Below, in pieces: positions 49,713 through 63,265 of a stretch of 64,000 nucleotides of DNA. Source of the stretch: Motacilla alba alba (taxonomy: Eukaryota; Chordata; Aves; Passeriformes; Motacillidae); the NCBI RefSeq assembly GCF_015832195.1, contig NC_052017.1, positions 76,137,801 to 76,201,800 on the forward strand, in the 5' to 3' direction. The notes under the pieces were generated by a model. It saw only the letters and a program-made list of their open reading frames with translations, was not told the origin of the DNA and ran no database searches. The stretch's first letter is position 1. Each line of letters opens with the position of its first letter. The translations under genes and the position numbers were made by a program.

Positions 49713-50348
49713 CACAGAATCAGGAAATATCATGAGCTGGAAGAGATTATCAAGCCCAGCTCCTGACTCAAAATAGAAAGTATTCCTGGCATCCTAGAAC
49801 TGAATCCACATACCTACAGGGTTTAACCAGCTCTTTCTTTAATACTTACAGTGCTGGGGCCATGACTGTTTCCCCTGGGGACTTTGTTCCAGTGCTTGAC
49901 CACCATCTCAATAAAGAACTTTTTCCTGATATCCAGTCTGAACATTCCATGAAGCAGCTTTAAGCCATTCTCTCACACTGGGTCACCAGACAACAGAAAG
50001 AAGATATCACCAATTCCCTCTCCTTTCCCCCTCACAGCAGGAGGATGAGGCATCCCTCAGTCTTTTTTAAGGAGGGTACACCTATTCTCTTAAATCATAC
50101 CTTTTAGGCCTTTCACCATTTTTGTTGGCCTTCTTTGAATAAATTCTGATTTTTTTTATCCTTTTGATATTTTGGAGCCCTGAACTGCACACAGTGGTGA
50201 GGTGAGGTCATGTCAGGGCAGAGTAGAGCACAACAGTCCTTTCTTTTAGCTGGTCAGCTCTACCATGCTTAATGCTCCCCAGGACAGGTGTGATCTTTTT
50301 TGGCCATCAGTGACATTGTTGACTCAAGTCAGTCCTACCACACCCCTT
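49713..50348 (-). mobile_element. CR1 LINE, about 635 bp, 5'-truncated
   Basis: Antisense CR1 starting 'cacagaatcaggaaatatca' and 'tgagctggaagagattatca', then 'actttgttccagtgcttgac', 'caataaagaactttttcctg', 'atatccagtctgaacattcc', 'ttttggagccctgaactgca', 'cacagtggtgaggtgaggtc', 'gggcagagtagagcacaaca' and 'atgctccccaggacaggtgt'. It reaches further into the element than the other minus copies here. Heavily mutated, no open frame. Confidence 0.9.
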
Positions 50349-52000
50349 GTAAAAATACTGTTCATACAGAGTATCTTTGTTTTTTCCCCAGAACATAAAC
50401 AATGAAAACCCTCAGGTTTTTTTCTGTGAGATAAATAGTTGGATAAAGACACTATAGTTTTGGGGTTTTTTTTGGCCTATTGTCTATTAGCACTACCCGT
50501 TATGCAGTAAGAGCTTACTGCAGTGTACAAAATGGAATAGCCTCAGCGATTGGGATCATATGCTATAGAGAGAACAATCAGTTTAATGCACAAAGCATTG
50601 GACAGAATATATTTTCTATCAGGATTACCTTAGGAACTTGGCTTTCCATGAGCTTATTTGTTCAGCAGATAATGGTATTGCTCCATATTTTTCTTCTTGC
50701 TACAGATGTAGCAACAGCAATATCTTCAAATTAATTAAGTCTTTCATTACAACTTTGTTTTACAAATACTGAAGTAGTGGCTGTGTAACGCTATTGCTGG
50801 CTGCATATAGATTTTTTTCTGATTGTGCTTTTGGCTCCTAAAGAGTTGATTTACATTAGCTTTGACAAATATGGTACAAGTGTTTGGCGAATATAAAAGA
50901 AATAGAATTCTTGGTAGTAGGTACATTTCAATTGAAAGCTCCAATCTGTCTCAGTGAGGTCTGACAGACTTACTTTTTTTTTTACCAGAGTGTTCATTAT
51001 CACTCTGCTGATGTGTTCAACAGATGCATTTAAGCCTTTTGAAAATTATTTGGATGTAGTAGACTTGCCATGCTTTCAATCCTCATATTCTATGTCTCAG
51101 GAAAGAATATGGGCTTACGTAAATTATGTTTTTGGTTTGCTTTTTAAGGGCCTCTGAAACAACTTGTTGTGACTGTTTTTCATAATTATTTAAGCACATA
51201 TTTATAAACAAAACAGCATTATGGCTGTTAGGGATTATTGCGTATGTGTGATTTCCCAATCTTGCAGAATGATATCCAGTTATCACTAACCAAAGTATAC
51301 TTGCACTCGAATCTACTTGTGAAATACTTTCTGGATCCTACAGTGTTGAGCTTAATGCCTCACAAAGTTTAAGCTCTTGTAATTGAGACTGTTTACACGG
51401 TTACCCTGCAAATTTTCAATGGACTGCAAGGTGTTATAGGAAAGGAGTTTAAAGCAAGTGTTTCCCTTGCTCTAAATCTTTTTTGTGTATCTGCAGCCAG
51501 CATAGGTCTTATGAGACTCTTCCTTGTTCTTCAGAAAATAAGGTAATTTTTGTAAATCTTGAACTGTTTCTTTCTCCTCATAATTTGAAAGTGTTATAAA
51601 GCCCTCAGTTTCCTGTCCTTGCCATTATTAAAGAACTTACAGTTCTACTTGACCAGACTGAGTAGTAGCATTGACTCCTTTTCAGGAAGTGAGAAATGGA
51701 TGTTGGATTTGTACTTACACATTATGTTAAAGATAGATTAGTGAGAGCTACTGTGAAGTCTTAATGGGTAAGTAAAAGGGGATAAATAGAAATTCAGATT
51801 TAGCAAGTAAGTATAATCAGAGGATATGTGTAAGTATAAGTCTTGTTGGATATTTCTTTCTAGGACACAACAATAATTAGTATTTGGACAAATAAGTTTA
51901 AGAATAGTCCTGGATATGCTGGGTTTTTTGTCCAGCATAACTGAATGGACATATTGAAACAAGGAAATAGGCAAATTCTATGTCAGCCAGAAGTTGTCAC

Positions 52001-52024
52001 CACACACACAAAAAAAAAAAAAAA
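52001..52024 (+). repeat. (CA)n plus poly-A tract
   Basis: Five CA units followed by A15. Confidence 0.9.
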
Positions 52025-52960
52025 GCTTGCAGAATGATTGGGATTTATGACCAATTATTTTTTTATTAAGAAGAAAAAAACAAAGAAACAAACAATCAGA
52101 AAGGACTATGTAATAAACGTGCCAGTCAATTTTCATAGCAACCAATAAAAACAAGTGTTTACCTGTATTATGTCTTAGGTAATTGCAACTCATGAGTTTA
52201 ACTTGTAAGGTCAAATTCAATATTTTTCATTTAGTAAAAAAAGAAAGGTAAGAGAAATCCTCATGTGCTAAATACTTACTATGAACATGATTTTCTATAA
52301 AATGGACACAGATAAAAATGTATTTTTTGTGTTTCAAAACAGATTCATTTCCTGAGTACTCCTTGTAATATTATCAGGATTGTAGAAAGAGAAAATTATT
52401 TCTACTTCTGAGTTATTGTCCTTGATACTGAAGGTGAGAGAAAAGAAGATTCTAGAGAGAGGTCATGGTGCTAGTCCTGTATTACACGAAATGTAATAGA
52501 AACTAACATAAAAAATGAGAATTAAGTACAAGGAGTGTTTCAGCTACATTTTTGAGATAATCAACTACTCTGCCTTTACTTGTAACACTTCAACCAAATT
52601 TTGAAAAGCCCCTGTCATCAATTACTGTTCTTCTACTGAATGACAGGGTTGCCAAGCTAACACTAAGTTGAAAATGTAGTCTTCATAAGGTATCTTGTAG
52701 TGACAATGGAAACTTTTAAGGGAAGGATAGATATCAACAAAGGGATATTCTTCTGTGTGGATTTTTTTTTTTATTTTATATATCACATCTTTTCATGAAT
52801 ATGAGGGACTAACTTGTAGTTATCACTTCTAAAACATTCTCTCAGGCTCTTAAAAAGATTTCTCACTCACAATGTCTGCAGAGAGTAGCCAACATACCAT
52901 GTGCTCCAAAATTCCCAGAGGTTTACTTGCTTCATTTTTTTTGTTTGGTTTGGTCTGGTT

Positions 52961-52990
52961 TGTTGTTGTTGTTGTTGTTGTGTTGTTTTT
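52961..52990 (+). repeat. (GTT)n microsatellite
   Basis: About eight TTG units within a G/T-rich stretch that starts near 52935. Confidence 0.93.
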
Positions 52991-53015
52991 CTTTTGGTTC
53001 CATTGGTTTTTAAAG

Positions 53016-53017
53016 TA

Positions 53018-53062
<45 letters not shown>
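53016..53062. repeat. (AT)n microsatellite
   Basis: About 45 bases of TA alternation with two TG interruptions. Confidence 0.96.
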
Positions 53063-53064
<2 letters not shown>

Positions 53065-54790
53065 CTTTCTAAAGGTTTGTGCTATCTCTGAGTCTTTTCT
53101 CAAGTTTAAACAAAGTTATAGTTTGGGCTATGCCTTTAGTACTGTAAGGGAGCTCTTCATTGTGCAACTCAATTTTATCCATAGCTGAGTTGATTATTTA
53201 CTATGACTGTTAGTATATCATAGGAAGTGCATGGTTCTGTACAGGTATGTTTCCTTCCAAAGCAAAATGGGGGATCAGAAACAGGCATAATGCCTTTATA
53301 AAATGATTATTTGAGGAAATTTGAATTACAGCACAGCAGAAAAAAATTGATCAGCCTCCTCAATTTATACACTAAATAATCTGTTCTATTTTGGAGAGTG
53401 GAATTTTTTCTGCAATTAATTGAGTGTTTTGTACAAATGTCTTGTTCTTTTCTGCATCCTATGCATGAAATAACTCATGGTGACACTGACACACTTTGTC
53501 TTCAGAACCACCACAGAATACTGTAGTTCCATTCCTACAACATTGTGAGAGTTGATGCATTCATTTAAGCAAAGCTAGAGCTGTACCTTCTGCCAGATCA
53601 CACATTTCAGAATGTCAGCCAAGAAGATAATTTAGCAGGATGATTTTTGCATACTAAGAATCAGTCTGAGAACATTTGCACTCCTTTAAGTATTCAATTT
53701 ATGCCTTGTCACTAATCATGAAGATAGAAATCAGATACCTTAAGCTCTGGGCGCTTATCCAGCTGGGCCATTTATTCTGGAGCATGGAGCACTGTGGGTT
53801 GTGGTAGGGTGCTCTGATCACCATCAAAATCCCAAGCTGTAGCAGAGGGGCCTAACATCAATGGAGTCACTTATGGAAAAAGCAGGTGTTTTCCTGTAAC
53901 CTACAGAAAACACAGAAAACTACAGCTGCATTATTTTCATATGGAAGCCAATTTTCTCTCTTATCAGAATATCAATATAATTAGAACATTTCTTATAATG
54001 TTAAATCCTAGCTCTCAATAGGAAAAATATTTGAAGATAATTTTGTTTTCTAAGTTTATATATGCCCATAAAATATTTGCTTCAAATACAAGCAACAAAG
54101 TAGGTAGATAGTATTTTTTTTCTTTGATTATTCATCTCCAAATAATAGAGTTTTGTTTTGGAGGATTAGCTATTTCTACAATGCAGTACATGTTTCCCAC
54201 CTTGCATTAATATAGTGCCTTTTTCTCTGACTTCAAATGGTCTAATGGAATGCAACTATTTATTTTGAAAATTTTTGCACTTTCTTGTGCATTACTGAAA
54301 AAATAAATATAACCTTGCTGATAGCCTGTGACAAAAGAGCTACTTAGTATTTTAAGACTTCAATGAGGAAGGGCTTTCCAAGCATAAAAGATTTGAAATA
54401 TTATGCAGAAATTGATATTTTTTTGTTGCTATTTAAAGTTTCCGATTTTTCTTTTTATTAACAATTGTCAAATCTATACTCTGAGTTTTCATGTCTGGTA
54501 CTAGAAACATTGTATTTTTTTTTTCTGTTTTTGATGGTCAAAATAGGACAATATTGTTTTAGAACAAAACGAAAACTGGAAAATGTAGCTCTTAGTCATT
54601 GAAATAATCAAATAATTTATTTTTGCTTAAAAATATATTTTCAAATATTTTGAGAAAAAAAAATTGAAAAAAGAAGATAACATTCTAATGTAAATGTACA
54701 CAACATCAAGTTTCTACAGAATTCAAGCATTCTACAGCAAAAACTTTCTCACCTGATTCAGTTGGTGGCTATGTGAGTGGAAAACAGAAA

Positions 54791-54822
54791 GACCTGGGAC
54801 CCATTGTGACCTGGGACCCATT
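54791..54822 (+). repeat. Two-copy tandem duplication, 15 bp unit
   Basis: gacctgggacccatt occurs twice, separated by two bases. Confidence 0.93.
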
Positions 54823-55212
54823 CTCTGTAGTAATTTATTTTAAAGGTGGTGGATTTACTTTTATCCTTGGCAAAATACATAGTGTTATGATCATAAATTC
54901 ACTTTGGCTATGACCCTTCATGGTTATTTAAGCTCTTGCTTCTCAATATCTTAAATTATAAAGAGGAACATTTATTTAATTACTAGTAAAAAAACCATAA
55001 AAATTACAAGCTTATTTAAAATTAAAAACTACTAAGGTTGATGGTATTCCTTGCAAATGCTTAGTAATATCAGAAAAAAAAATTAAAAAAAAAAAAGTAA
55101 GGTGAAAAAATAGGAAATGCAGGCCAAATGAAGAGGAAACTAAAATCCCTCAGTTCCTCAGTTTCACAGGCATGGAAGCCAAATTTTTTTGCAGCCTCTA
55201 CTTAATACTAAC

Positions 55213-55226
55213 TTTTTTTTTTTTTT
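55213..55226 (+). repeat. Poly-T tract (T14)
   Basis: Uninterrupted T run. Confidence 0.9.
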
Positions 55227-56949
55227 AATGTTAGAGAATATTACAGGGATCAACATAATGGAATGATGAAATTGCTACTGATATAAACATGTGCATTCCT
55301 CACTTTTTTTTTCACTCTTTCTAAAAGACCATATTCTTTAATTTTAGAATAGTGTTAATGTGTTAGTGAGAAATAAGGCAGTTGAAAGGGGGAATAGAAG
55401 TTTAAAATGAAACAGTTTTTTGTCTTGGAAGATAGGTACTTTTTGCTGTTTTATGTAGTAATGCTTTGAGCTTCTCTTCTGGATTTTGTGTCCCTATAAT
55501 CCAGATTGAATCAGAACTATTTCAAGGCAGATAAGAGTAAAAGAGAATGTAGAATACAATTAAAAAGTAATGAATTAATGCTATATAATGTGTGTGTTAA
55601 TGTGTGTGTGCAAAAATTCTACGCATGCTGCAGGCTTATGTTTTAAGGTACCTTATTTGCAATTCAAGGAACCACAAGATTAAATATTATAGACTTACAC
55701 TTGAAGAACACAGGACCATTGAATTGAAATGTTGTCTTCAGCCAGGAGCTGAAATTCCATCTGCTCAGCTTAGTTCTATGCAAGTTCTCTGAGGTCATTA
55801 GAGTAGGCTTCATTGAACAGTTCCTCTTTTTTTTTGAAATCACTCATCGTGTGATAAAGTAGTTGCAGGACCTGTTACAGAAGAAAACATCTAGGCAGGT
55901 TAGCTTCTTAGTTAATATGAACAGAAATTTGGTTGTAGTGGAGTTTGAGATTTCCTCCTTTTTATCTGTCAGCCAAGAGTAATTTCCAAAATTCCTGGGA
56001 CCAATGGACATTCAGCCATGATTCCTGGCATCACAGGAACAGTTTCCTTTAACCTAGAACCCGGAGGAACCATGTAATACATCGGGCTTTCTCAGATTTC
56101 ACTCTTTTCCTTCCCCCCCATTCCTATCCCCTCCTCAGTCTATCTGGAAGTGTGAGCATGACTGAAAGAGAAATTGGGGATTTTACCTGTGCAAAATTGC
56201 AAAAATAGTTCCTTTTATATCCATGAAATGTTTAGGACTTCACTGAATATTTGCACTTAAACTATATTTTCCTGAGTTTCACACAAAATTTCTTTCACAG
56301 TCACTAGCACAAAGTAAGGGGTCCTCCTCATCTGCAGGCCATTTTTTCTCTCCAAGGAATCAAGGATTTTATGAACCAAGTAACTTATTTTGCTCTGATG
56401 TGTGTTTTCTCCTCCATTTATTAAAAAGCTCTGAGGTATTTCTTCAGAATTTTTTTTTGAGGGAGGAAGGAAACAAAACTTTCAAGAAACAGGGATGTTA
56501 AGTTAACACTACTGAAGTCAATTATACCAATAAAACAGCGTGACAAGCATTTACTCCTGGTTTTCTCTACCAGCTCATAAAATTCCAATTAATCCTTTTT
56601 TTTTTGTCTTTTTATAGGATGTTTATTATAATATTCATAGAAAAATTTCTTGAGTTCTTTGGAGTTACAGGCTATATAGAAAAAAGACAAAAGAAGACTC
56701 TTCCTAAATCATACCAATCACAATGACTGGGCATACAAATACCCTGTAAACTAACTGTCCCAAAGCAACCCTTTTCCCCCTGTATTATAGGCATCAAAAC
56801 CAAAGCTGTCACATCAGAGTGTCTGTGATTGCTCTTCCCCTTCATTAAAGAGATGCTTGTCTCTTTTGGCAGCCCCATCACTTGAATTCCATTTACCCTA
56901 TATTGACTTAATTGTCCAGATTTTGCAGTTCCACTACTCCATCTAAGAA

Positions 56950-57095
56950 ACTATGGAAATTAGGGAGATATTCAAGAACTATCTGAACAAAATCCTGTGC
57001 CATGTGCTCTAGGATGACCCTGCTTGAGCAGTGAGGTTGGACCAGATGACCCACTGTGGTACTTTCCAACCTGCCCCCGTCTGTGATATTGAGGC
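56950..57095 (+). mobile_element. CR1 LINE, sense 3' end, about 145 bp
   Basis: Reads 'gagatattcaagaactatct', 'gaacaaaatcctgtgccatg', 'tgctctaggatgaccctgct', 'tgagcagtgaggttggacca', 'gatgacccactgtggtactt' and 'tccaacctgcccccgtctgt' then gatatt. This is the canonical CR1 tail. The copy is severely 5'-truncated and the terminal repeat is partly degraded. Confidence 0.92.
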
Positions 57096-60000
57096 ACTAA
57101 GATGCTTATTGTTGTTGTGAAGAAATCTGATTCTCACAGACCCTTATTTATTACCATTTTCCAGTCTTCTCTCTGCTACTTTTTACGTGTCTATAGACAA
57201 ACTGCAATGCATATTTGTAAACACGTAAAGCTAAAGGATTAGTTGCTGCCTATGTGATTATCTCATTGTATTTTAGATTTGGTACTTAAAGAAGCAAAAA
57301 TCAAAAAACTGAAAACCTTCACCACACAAAATCATCAAAGATATTTTTATAGAACTTGATTTATATTTATCCTTTTTTTCATAAGGACAGTGTCAGACAC
57401 TTATTGATCCTATGCTTGAATTTGTTGATTTCATTTGCATTTCACACATGAAGAGTTTGCTTCAATGGCCTGAGGAGAAGAAATACGTTTTTCTACTGGA
57501 CCTTGATATATACATGTATAAAAGGGGTCCTAATTTTTAATTCCCTTAAAATATTAAGTCACAGGAGCAAAACCAAAAAAAGCTAAAGTTTCAGTAATAA
57601 TAAACAATTTTTCAAAGGTCATTCAGTTTTTAAACCAGTGTGAAAACAGCCGGCTTTGTTTTGTGTTAACAGGGAGAAAAGCACATTGGAAAAGTCTTCC
57701 CTGCACTAAAGAGGTCTGTGCCTCAGTCTGCTCACATTGTGCTGCCTTTGTAGTGATGACTCCCATAGCCTCATAGAAAGGGTCACTGCTGAAGGTGGTT
57801 AAGGATCTGTGTCGCTCATTCAGTTTCCTGAAATGACTAGCAAAGGACAGGTTTTAAATGATGTGAGGAGGATCTCAGTGCAAGAAACCACTTTTGATTC
57901 AGGGTTCTGATTTTAAGACCCAACTCCCTGAGGAAGCAGGAGGAACCCTGTTCTGAATCTTCTGTTGTGAAAAGTGCAGCAGGGTTCACTGTAGATGAAG
58001 CACACTGCTGCAGTCCCAACCAACCACTTGATCATAATTAACTGGAAAAAGTCTATCTTTAATTCAATTACATATTCCTGTAACTGAACCTTCCAATTCA
58101 AATGCAGAGTGCCCCTATATTTTCTGCTCTATTTGAATGGAAGAAATCGGAGAGAGACCAGTGAGAATAGTACTCTAAGTACAGAAATGCTATTTATATG
58201 CAAGAATATAAATACAGTCTAAGGCAAAACCTGCATAAAATTGATGTAGAATATATCATGGATACACATAGATGGATAGAATCTTGCATGTGCTCAGATA
58301 TAAATAAGTGGCTTATTAAAAAATGTGCATTTTTTCCTTCTCTTGTGACCTTTTCCTAGTTCCATCTTTTCAACTATTATGTGTATGGACAACAAGGAGA
58401 CAGGTGCAGTTGTACACAGAGAGATTCCAATCATAGTTTGATTCAGTATTCTCTGTTCTGTACAGCCAAATGTGAAGGACTCTTTCAGCCTATTCAAGTA
58501 ATTGACATTAATCCAAACAAACAGTTGTTTTTATCTATGTTTTGTGACTTTGGTGAATTAGTATCACACACACAAGATACTTTGCTTTGTCCAAATAAGC
58601 AAAAATACCACGCTGTTTTCCCTCAGCAAGTAGCATCACTTCTGAGAAAATTTCTCTAATAACCTCATTTCACAGCAGCTGTCACACAAATTAAAGTCAT
58701 ATATGATGAATGCACATAAGAAAAGCTGCAGAGAGGGGATGGGTTATCTGATGGAGGATGTTTTTGTCTTGAACTCGTTTTGTGAGCTAGATTTAATACA
58801 TGAATAGAATCTTGGTGTGGTGTTGTATTTTCAGGTGTTGTCCTGCAACGTGATTATCCTGTTGTTATGCAGACTTAGATGATAAAGAGATATTATGATG
58901 ACAAAATAAATATTTATTTCTGTAACAGGATACAACCTGGGGAAAAACTAAAGTTAAAGCAAAATGTATATATTACTTAGTTCTTGAAGGAATTTTTTTG
59001 TTTTACATACACCTTGTTTCTGGAGTTATAACAGCAGCAGTTAGTGAAATTTGTCCTTAAAGAAGCCTTGAACACTATAGTTCCTAAAATTTCCCTTAAT
59101 GCTGAGCCTTAAGAACAAGAGAAAATTTTCTTAAATATATGGCTGTGATTATGCCCAAGTCACTGTGGATCTTTTCTGAGTAGGGAAAACATGATTAGTA
59201 TTACTCTTTACTTATTGTAGAGTGTTCGAGTGAGTATATCAAAGACCTAAAAATAAAACTGGTTTTTTTTTTTCTTTTGATGCCTTTGTTAATATTTTAT
59301 AAAACCTTTCAAAATAAAGCAAACCACAAGAAGTGCATGCTAGCTTAGTTGAATGAGAACGTATATTCCTGTATAGGTACAATAAATTATTAATTTTTAT
59401 TTCTGTAATTTAGAGTGAGTCCAAAGAAGCAAACACACAAAAGGCTAAGCCTACATAATTTGACCTCTCTTCATGGTTGCTACACTTTGCATCTCACATT
59501 TGATAAGCTTCCTTATTATTTGAAAAACTCAATGTATTTAATCAAGTAATGTATATTTGAGATAATTTTCTTTTCTTCTGCGAGCTTATTATTGGGCACT
59601 GCTTTCAAGTGAACATTTAAAGTTATGCAAGTTTTGTTCATTATAAATAAGATGATTTGTGGACTCAAAAGTGACTGAGGTGATTTGCTTATGGCTATGT
59701 CTTTAGCAGATATGGTAAAAAAGTGCACTGAAGAGCATGCAAAATAATTTTTCTTTCATTCTTGGTTACAGTTCCAGCTTTATTTGAGCTAACTTGTAGT
59801 GATCCTTCTCTCCCTAGTTAACATTTTTGAACTGAATCAATCCAGCTTCCTCAACTGTGATCTTCATGCTTCTTATCCACTAACAATGCCTCTGAAAGTG
59901 CTGCAGAACCCCAGGGAAGATCTTAATGGGATTTGCTGATTCTGTATTTAGATTTCAGAGTGGACTTGTCTGTTCTAAACATGTATTTTGGATGCAGTTG

Positions 60001-61889
60001 AAACTGTGGCCACTCTCACTATCTCTTTAGCCCAGCTGCAAATTCCAGTCCACAGACCAAATATTGGTATGGCAGCAAACTGCAGATCCATATGCAGGGA
60101 GTCTTGGTCATCCAAAACAGAATGTAAGCAAACAGCAAAGGCTGAGACTATGTGTTCCAGCCTGCACAGATGAATGAACAGCAAATTAAATATGAGGCAA
60201 CCCTAAAAAGAAAGGAGGAACTGATGTGTTTATACATTTTTTATAAACATTTTTTCAATTTGCAGCCTTTTTCTATTCTGTCACTCTGTTCCTCTTGTTT
60301 TTTATTTTTAAAGATCTTTTCTAGAAGAATTGGTTGGCCTTTAGGCTAGTCAGCTCCTCCTGAAAGTGTGAGAGAAAAACATTCCATCAATGCTTTTTTT
60401 CCCCTGTTATGTGTGCTTTCTTAAGCTCCGGTTTCTGGCAACGAAAAATTTATTTTAGAATTCTAGCTTAAATTTAAAAATAACATCAGGAGGATTTTTC
60501 CTTTAGCATGCAAGAAAGATCTAAAATATTATTTTCATTGTACTTTCCAGACTCAGAAACAAAATCAAAAGTAGTCATCTTTTTTTTTTTCCTCCCAAAG
60601 CTGACCTCTGATAATTTAATGCTCTAGGTTAGCTTAGCTTCTGTAAGAGTTACAAAAACTTTCAGGCATCAAAAGTCACCATCTTGATAATCCATATTTC
60701 TATTACAAAAGGCATCAGTATGTTTAAATTAGTGTGAAAAAGGGAAAGAAAGAGAAGTTGGGAAAAAAATATCTATATGCACTTCTCATGGGAGAATATC
60801 TGCTCATGCAGTGTATGAGACAGTATAAAGACACAGTGGGGCATTTATTTATGCTGTTTAGATTGCCTTTTATTTATTCCCTTTTGTTTTACAAATCCAA
60901 ATTTTTCATCCCAATTATATTTATACTGAAAAATATTTTATTTGTAAAAAAAGCAAACCACCACCATCAAAACTAAACCTCCATCATCCTTTTTATTTCT
61001 CTAGTTGATCAGCTGCCTGCCAGTTGAGGGGATGAGTGAATAAAAGAAAATAAAGTGATATAACAAATTTTAGAAAGCCAGTTGATTTAAGTAAGTGATA
61101 TACCTGGTAGGATTTAGCAAACCAGTTTAGATTAAATGAATGATTCTGTATCTTTTAGTCATATATAGAAGCAGATACAAATGTCACTTGTGTTTAACCA
61201 TATGACACCTCTGAGTAAAATGTTACCTGTCATATTATATGTAAAATAGGTTTAAAAGTTTTGAGGTTTTTATTCACTGAGAGACAAGAAAAAAATATAT
61301 GTGTTTTCCTGGTATTTAAGCTGTGGATCAAAAAGAAAGAAAAAACCCATCACCTGAGGTTTCTATTCCCATAGAGCTGTAGGATTAAAATGAATTGCTT
61401 GAATTGAAAAAGTGTTTGGAAGCTAGAATAGTCTTTGAGGTTCAGGCAAGTTACTTAGTGCAGGAATAGTTATTTTAACAATGAACGAGCACTGTGACAT
61501 TTTATGTTAGCAGTAACTGTAATCATCTGTGCAAAGGAGTGGCTTGATTGCACAGAGCTTAATCTTGGTGCAGTTACAAGCCACTAAAGGGCTGTTGCAT
61601 GGCATCAGTAATGGTCATGGGACAGACCAGCCTTGGTTACATAGTAGAAGGCATCTGCTACAAACTACATGCCCAAATGGAGAGAGCAGATAAATTCTCT
61701 GACCAACTTAAGGGAGTCTCGTGACCAGAAAAGTCAGGGAAAGTCTTGCCAACTTTGGTATTTGCTGGAAGGGCTCCTAACACGACAAAGTGCAAGCAAA
61801 GATATGCCTGTTGTGTGTTAAAGACAATTTCTTGACGCAAGTAATTGATAGGCCAGTTACAGAAGATGTTCTGCAGATCTGTTATTCAC

Positions 61890-61907
61890 AAAAAAAAAAA
61901 AAAAAAA
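61890..61907 (+). repeat. Poly-A tract (A18)
   Basis: Uninterrupted A run just before the compound dinucleotide array. Confidence 0.9.
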
Positions 61908-61920
61908 GGAAGAACTGGCT

Positions 61921-61944
61921 CTATATATATATATATATATACAT

Positions 61945-61995
<51 letters not shown>
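61921..61995. repeat. Compound (TA)n-(CA)n-(TA)n microsatellite
   Basis: About nine TA units, then 12 CA units, then about 14 TA units. The CA block sits in the middle of a TA array. Confidence 0.96.
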
Positions 61996-61999
<4 letters not shown>

Positions 62000-62199
62000 G
62001 AAGGGCCCTTAATTGCAGTGACCACAAGACTGCAAAGTTTAAAATTCTGAAAAAAACAAAATGACCAAGGTAAATAGAATCACATAGACCTGGGGAGAAA
62101 CACCTTTCACTTTTCAGGAATCTTCTTGGCAGGATGACATAAGAGTCTGAACTGGAGAACAGAGACACCATGGGCAGCTGATTGACCTTTAAAGACAAT

Positions 62200-63265
62200 G
62201 TCATCAGTTAGAGTGGTCTATGCCAGCATGCAAAAAGAAGCCACACAGATATTGCAGAAGACCCACAGGGGTGAACAGCAGAATCTTGACTGAAGATAGC
62301 AAAACTAGAATGTACACAGAAGATAGAATCTAGGATGGGCTTCCTGGTTATTTCCAACAGAGGCATTGCCCAAGTGTGTAGAGGTGAGGTTAGGAAAGCA
62401 GTAGCTCAGTTGGATCAAGAACTATAAAAGAACAAGGCTGACTTTTGTGAGTACATTGGCAGCAAAAGGCAGCCTAGGAAAATTGGGCCCATTGCTCAGT
62501 GGGGCAGAGGATTTAATGACAATGGACATGAAAAAGGTCAAGCTGACAGAAAGTTCATGAATTTCAACAAAGGTGAATGCTGAGTCTTGGATCTAGGTTG
62601 ATAAAATTTGCCATGCAGCAGTATGAGCTTGGTGCCAGCAGGGCAGAAAACATCTTTGCAGAGAAGGTCATGAGCAGGTCTTGGTAAAGAAAGCCAAGAA
62701 AAGAAAGACAACTGCATTCTGCAGAATATTAGTCAGAAAGAAGCCAGTAGGCTGAGGGGGATAAACCTCTACCTCTATTAAGCACTTGTGGGACTGTATC
62801 TGAAATATTGTGTGCAGTTTGAGCACCTCATTTACATAAAATACATTGATGTCTTGGAGCAAACTGAAGAAGCTACTGAGATGGTGGGGGTGATTGGAGT
62901 ACAGGATGAATGAGGAGAGGTTAAAAGAGTTGGGTTTGTACAGTCCTAAGAAGATAAGCTGCAGGGAGGCTCTTGTTGCTCTCTTCAGGTACTAAATGAC
63001 AGAGAAGTGTACAAAGATGAAGGTGAATTCTTAATAGCGCATGGCAAAATAGCAAAATACAATGGGCACAGCTGGTGCATGAGAAATTTTGGTCAGAAAA
63101 ACATAAATATAATGAGAACAATCAAATAGTGGAACAGGATTCCCAGTGTGGTGTGCAGTCTCCACATTAAAGATATGTTAAACTTGACTGGACAAGTACC
63201 TGAATAACCTGATCTCCTTGTCCTTACTTTGAAAAGAGGTCCCATGAGACTACATAATTCTACTT
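62200..63265 (+). mobile_element. Old CR1 LINE, sense, with a large internal deletion
   Basis: Two parts of CR1 in correct order. The left part (about 62200-62510) corresponds to the region between endonuclease and reverse transcriptase; around 62386 one frame reads EVRKAVAQLDQEL, a stop, then KNKADFCEYIGSKR, close to the CR1 pattern (IRKAKAQLELNLARDVK…GFYRYI..KRK). The right part (from about 62545) corresponds to the 3' end of ORF2 and the 3' region: 'aaagttcatgaatttcaaca', 'gccatgcagcagtatgagct', 'atctttgcagagaaggtcat', 'tgtgtgcagtttgagcacct', 'ttggagcaaactgaagaagc' and 'gaggagaggttaaaagagtt'. The catalytic reverse-transcriptase region expected between the parts is missing. Many stops and indels; certainly inactive. 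Confidence 0.8.

Larger units (their letters stand above)
50349..56949. other. AT-rich non-coding stretch
   Basis: No gene recognised; no open frame has a recognisable motif. It contains simple repeats at 52001-52024, 52961-52990, 53016-53062 and 55213-55226 and a small duplication at 54791-54822. Confidence 0.55.
57096..62199. other. AT-rich non-coding stretch
   Basis: No gene recognised. The frames at 58381-58659 and 59988-60173 show no motif. A compound poly-A and (AT)n/(AC)n array lies at 61890-61995. Confidence 0.55.

Noticed and set aside
61790..62204. Frames containing IYIYIY/CVCVCV stretches
   Set aside because: Translations of the (TA)n/(CA)n array, not proteins. The same applies at 31174-31533, 40159-40449 and 52867-53188.
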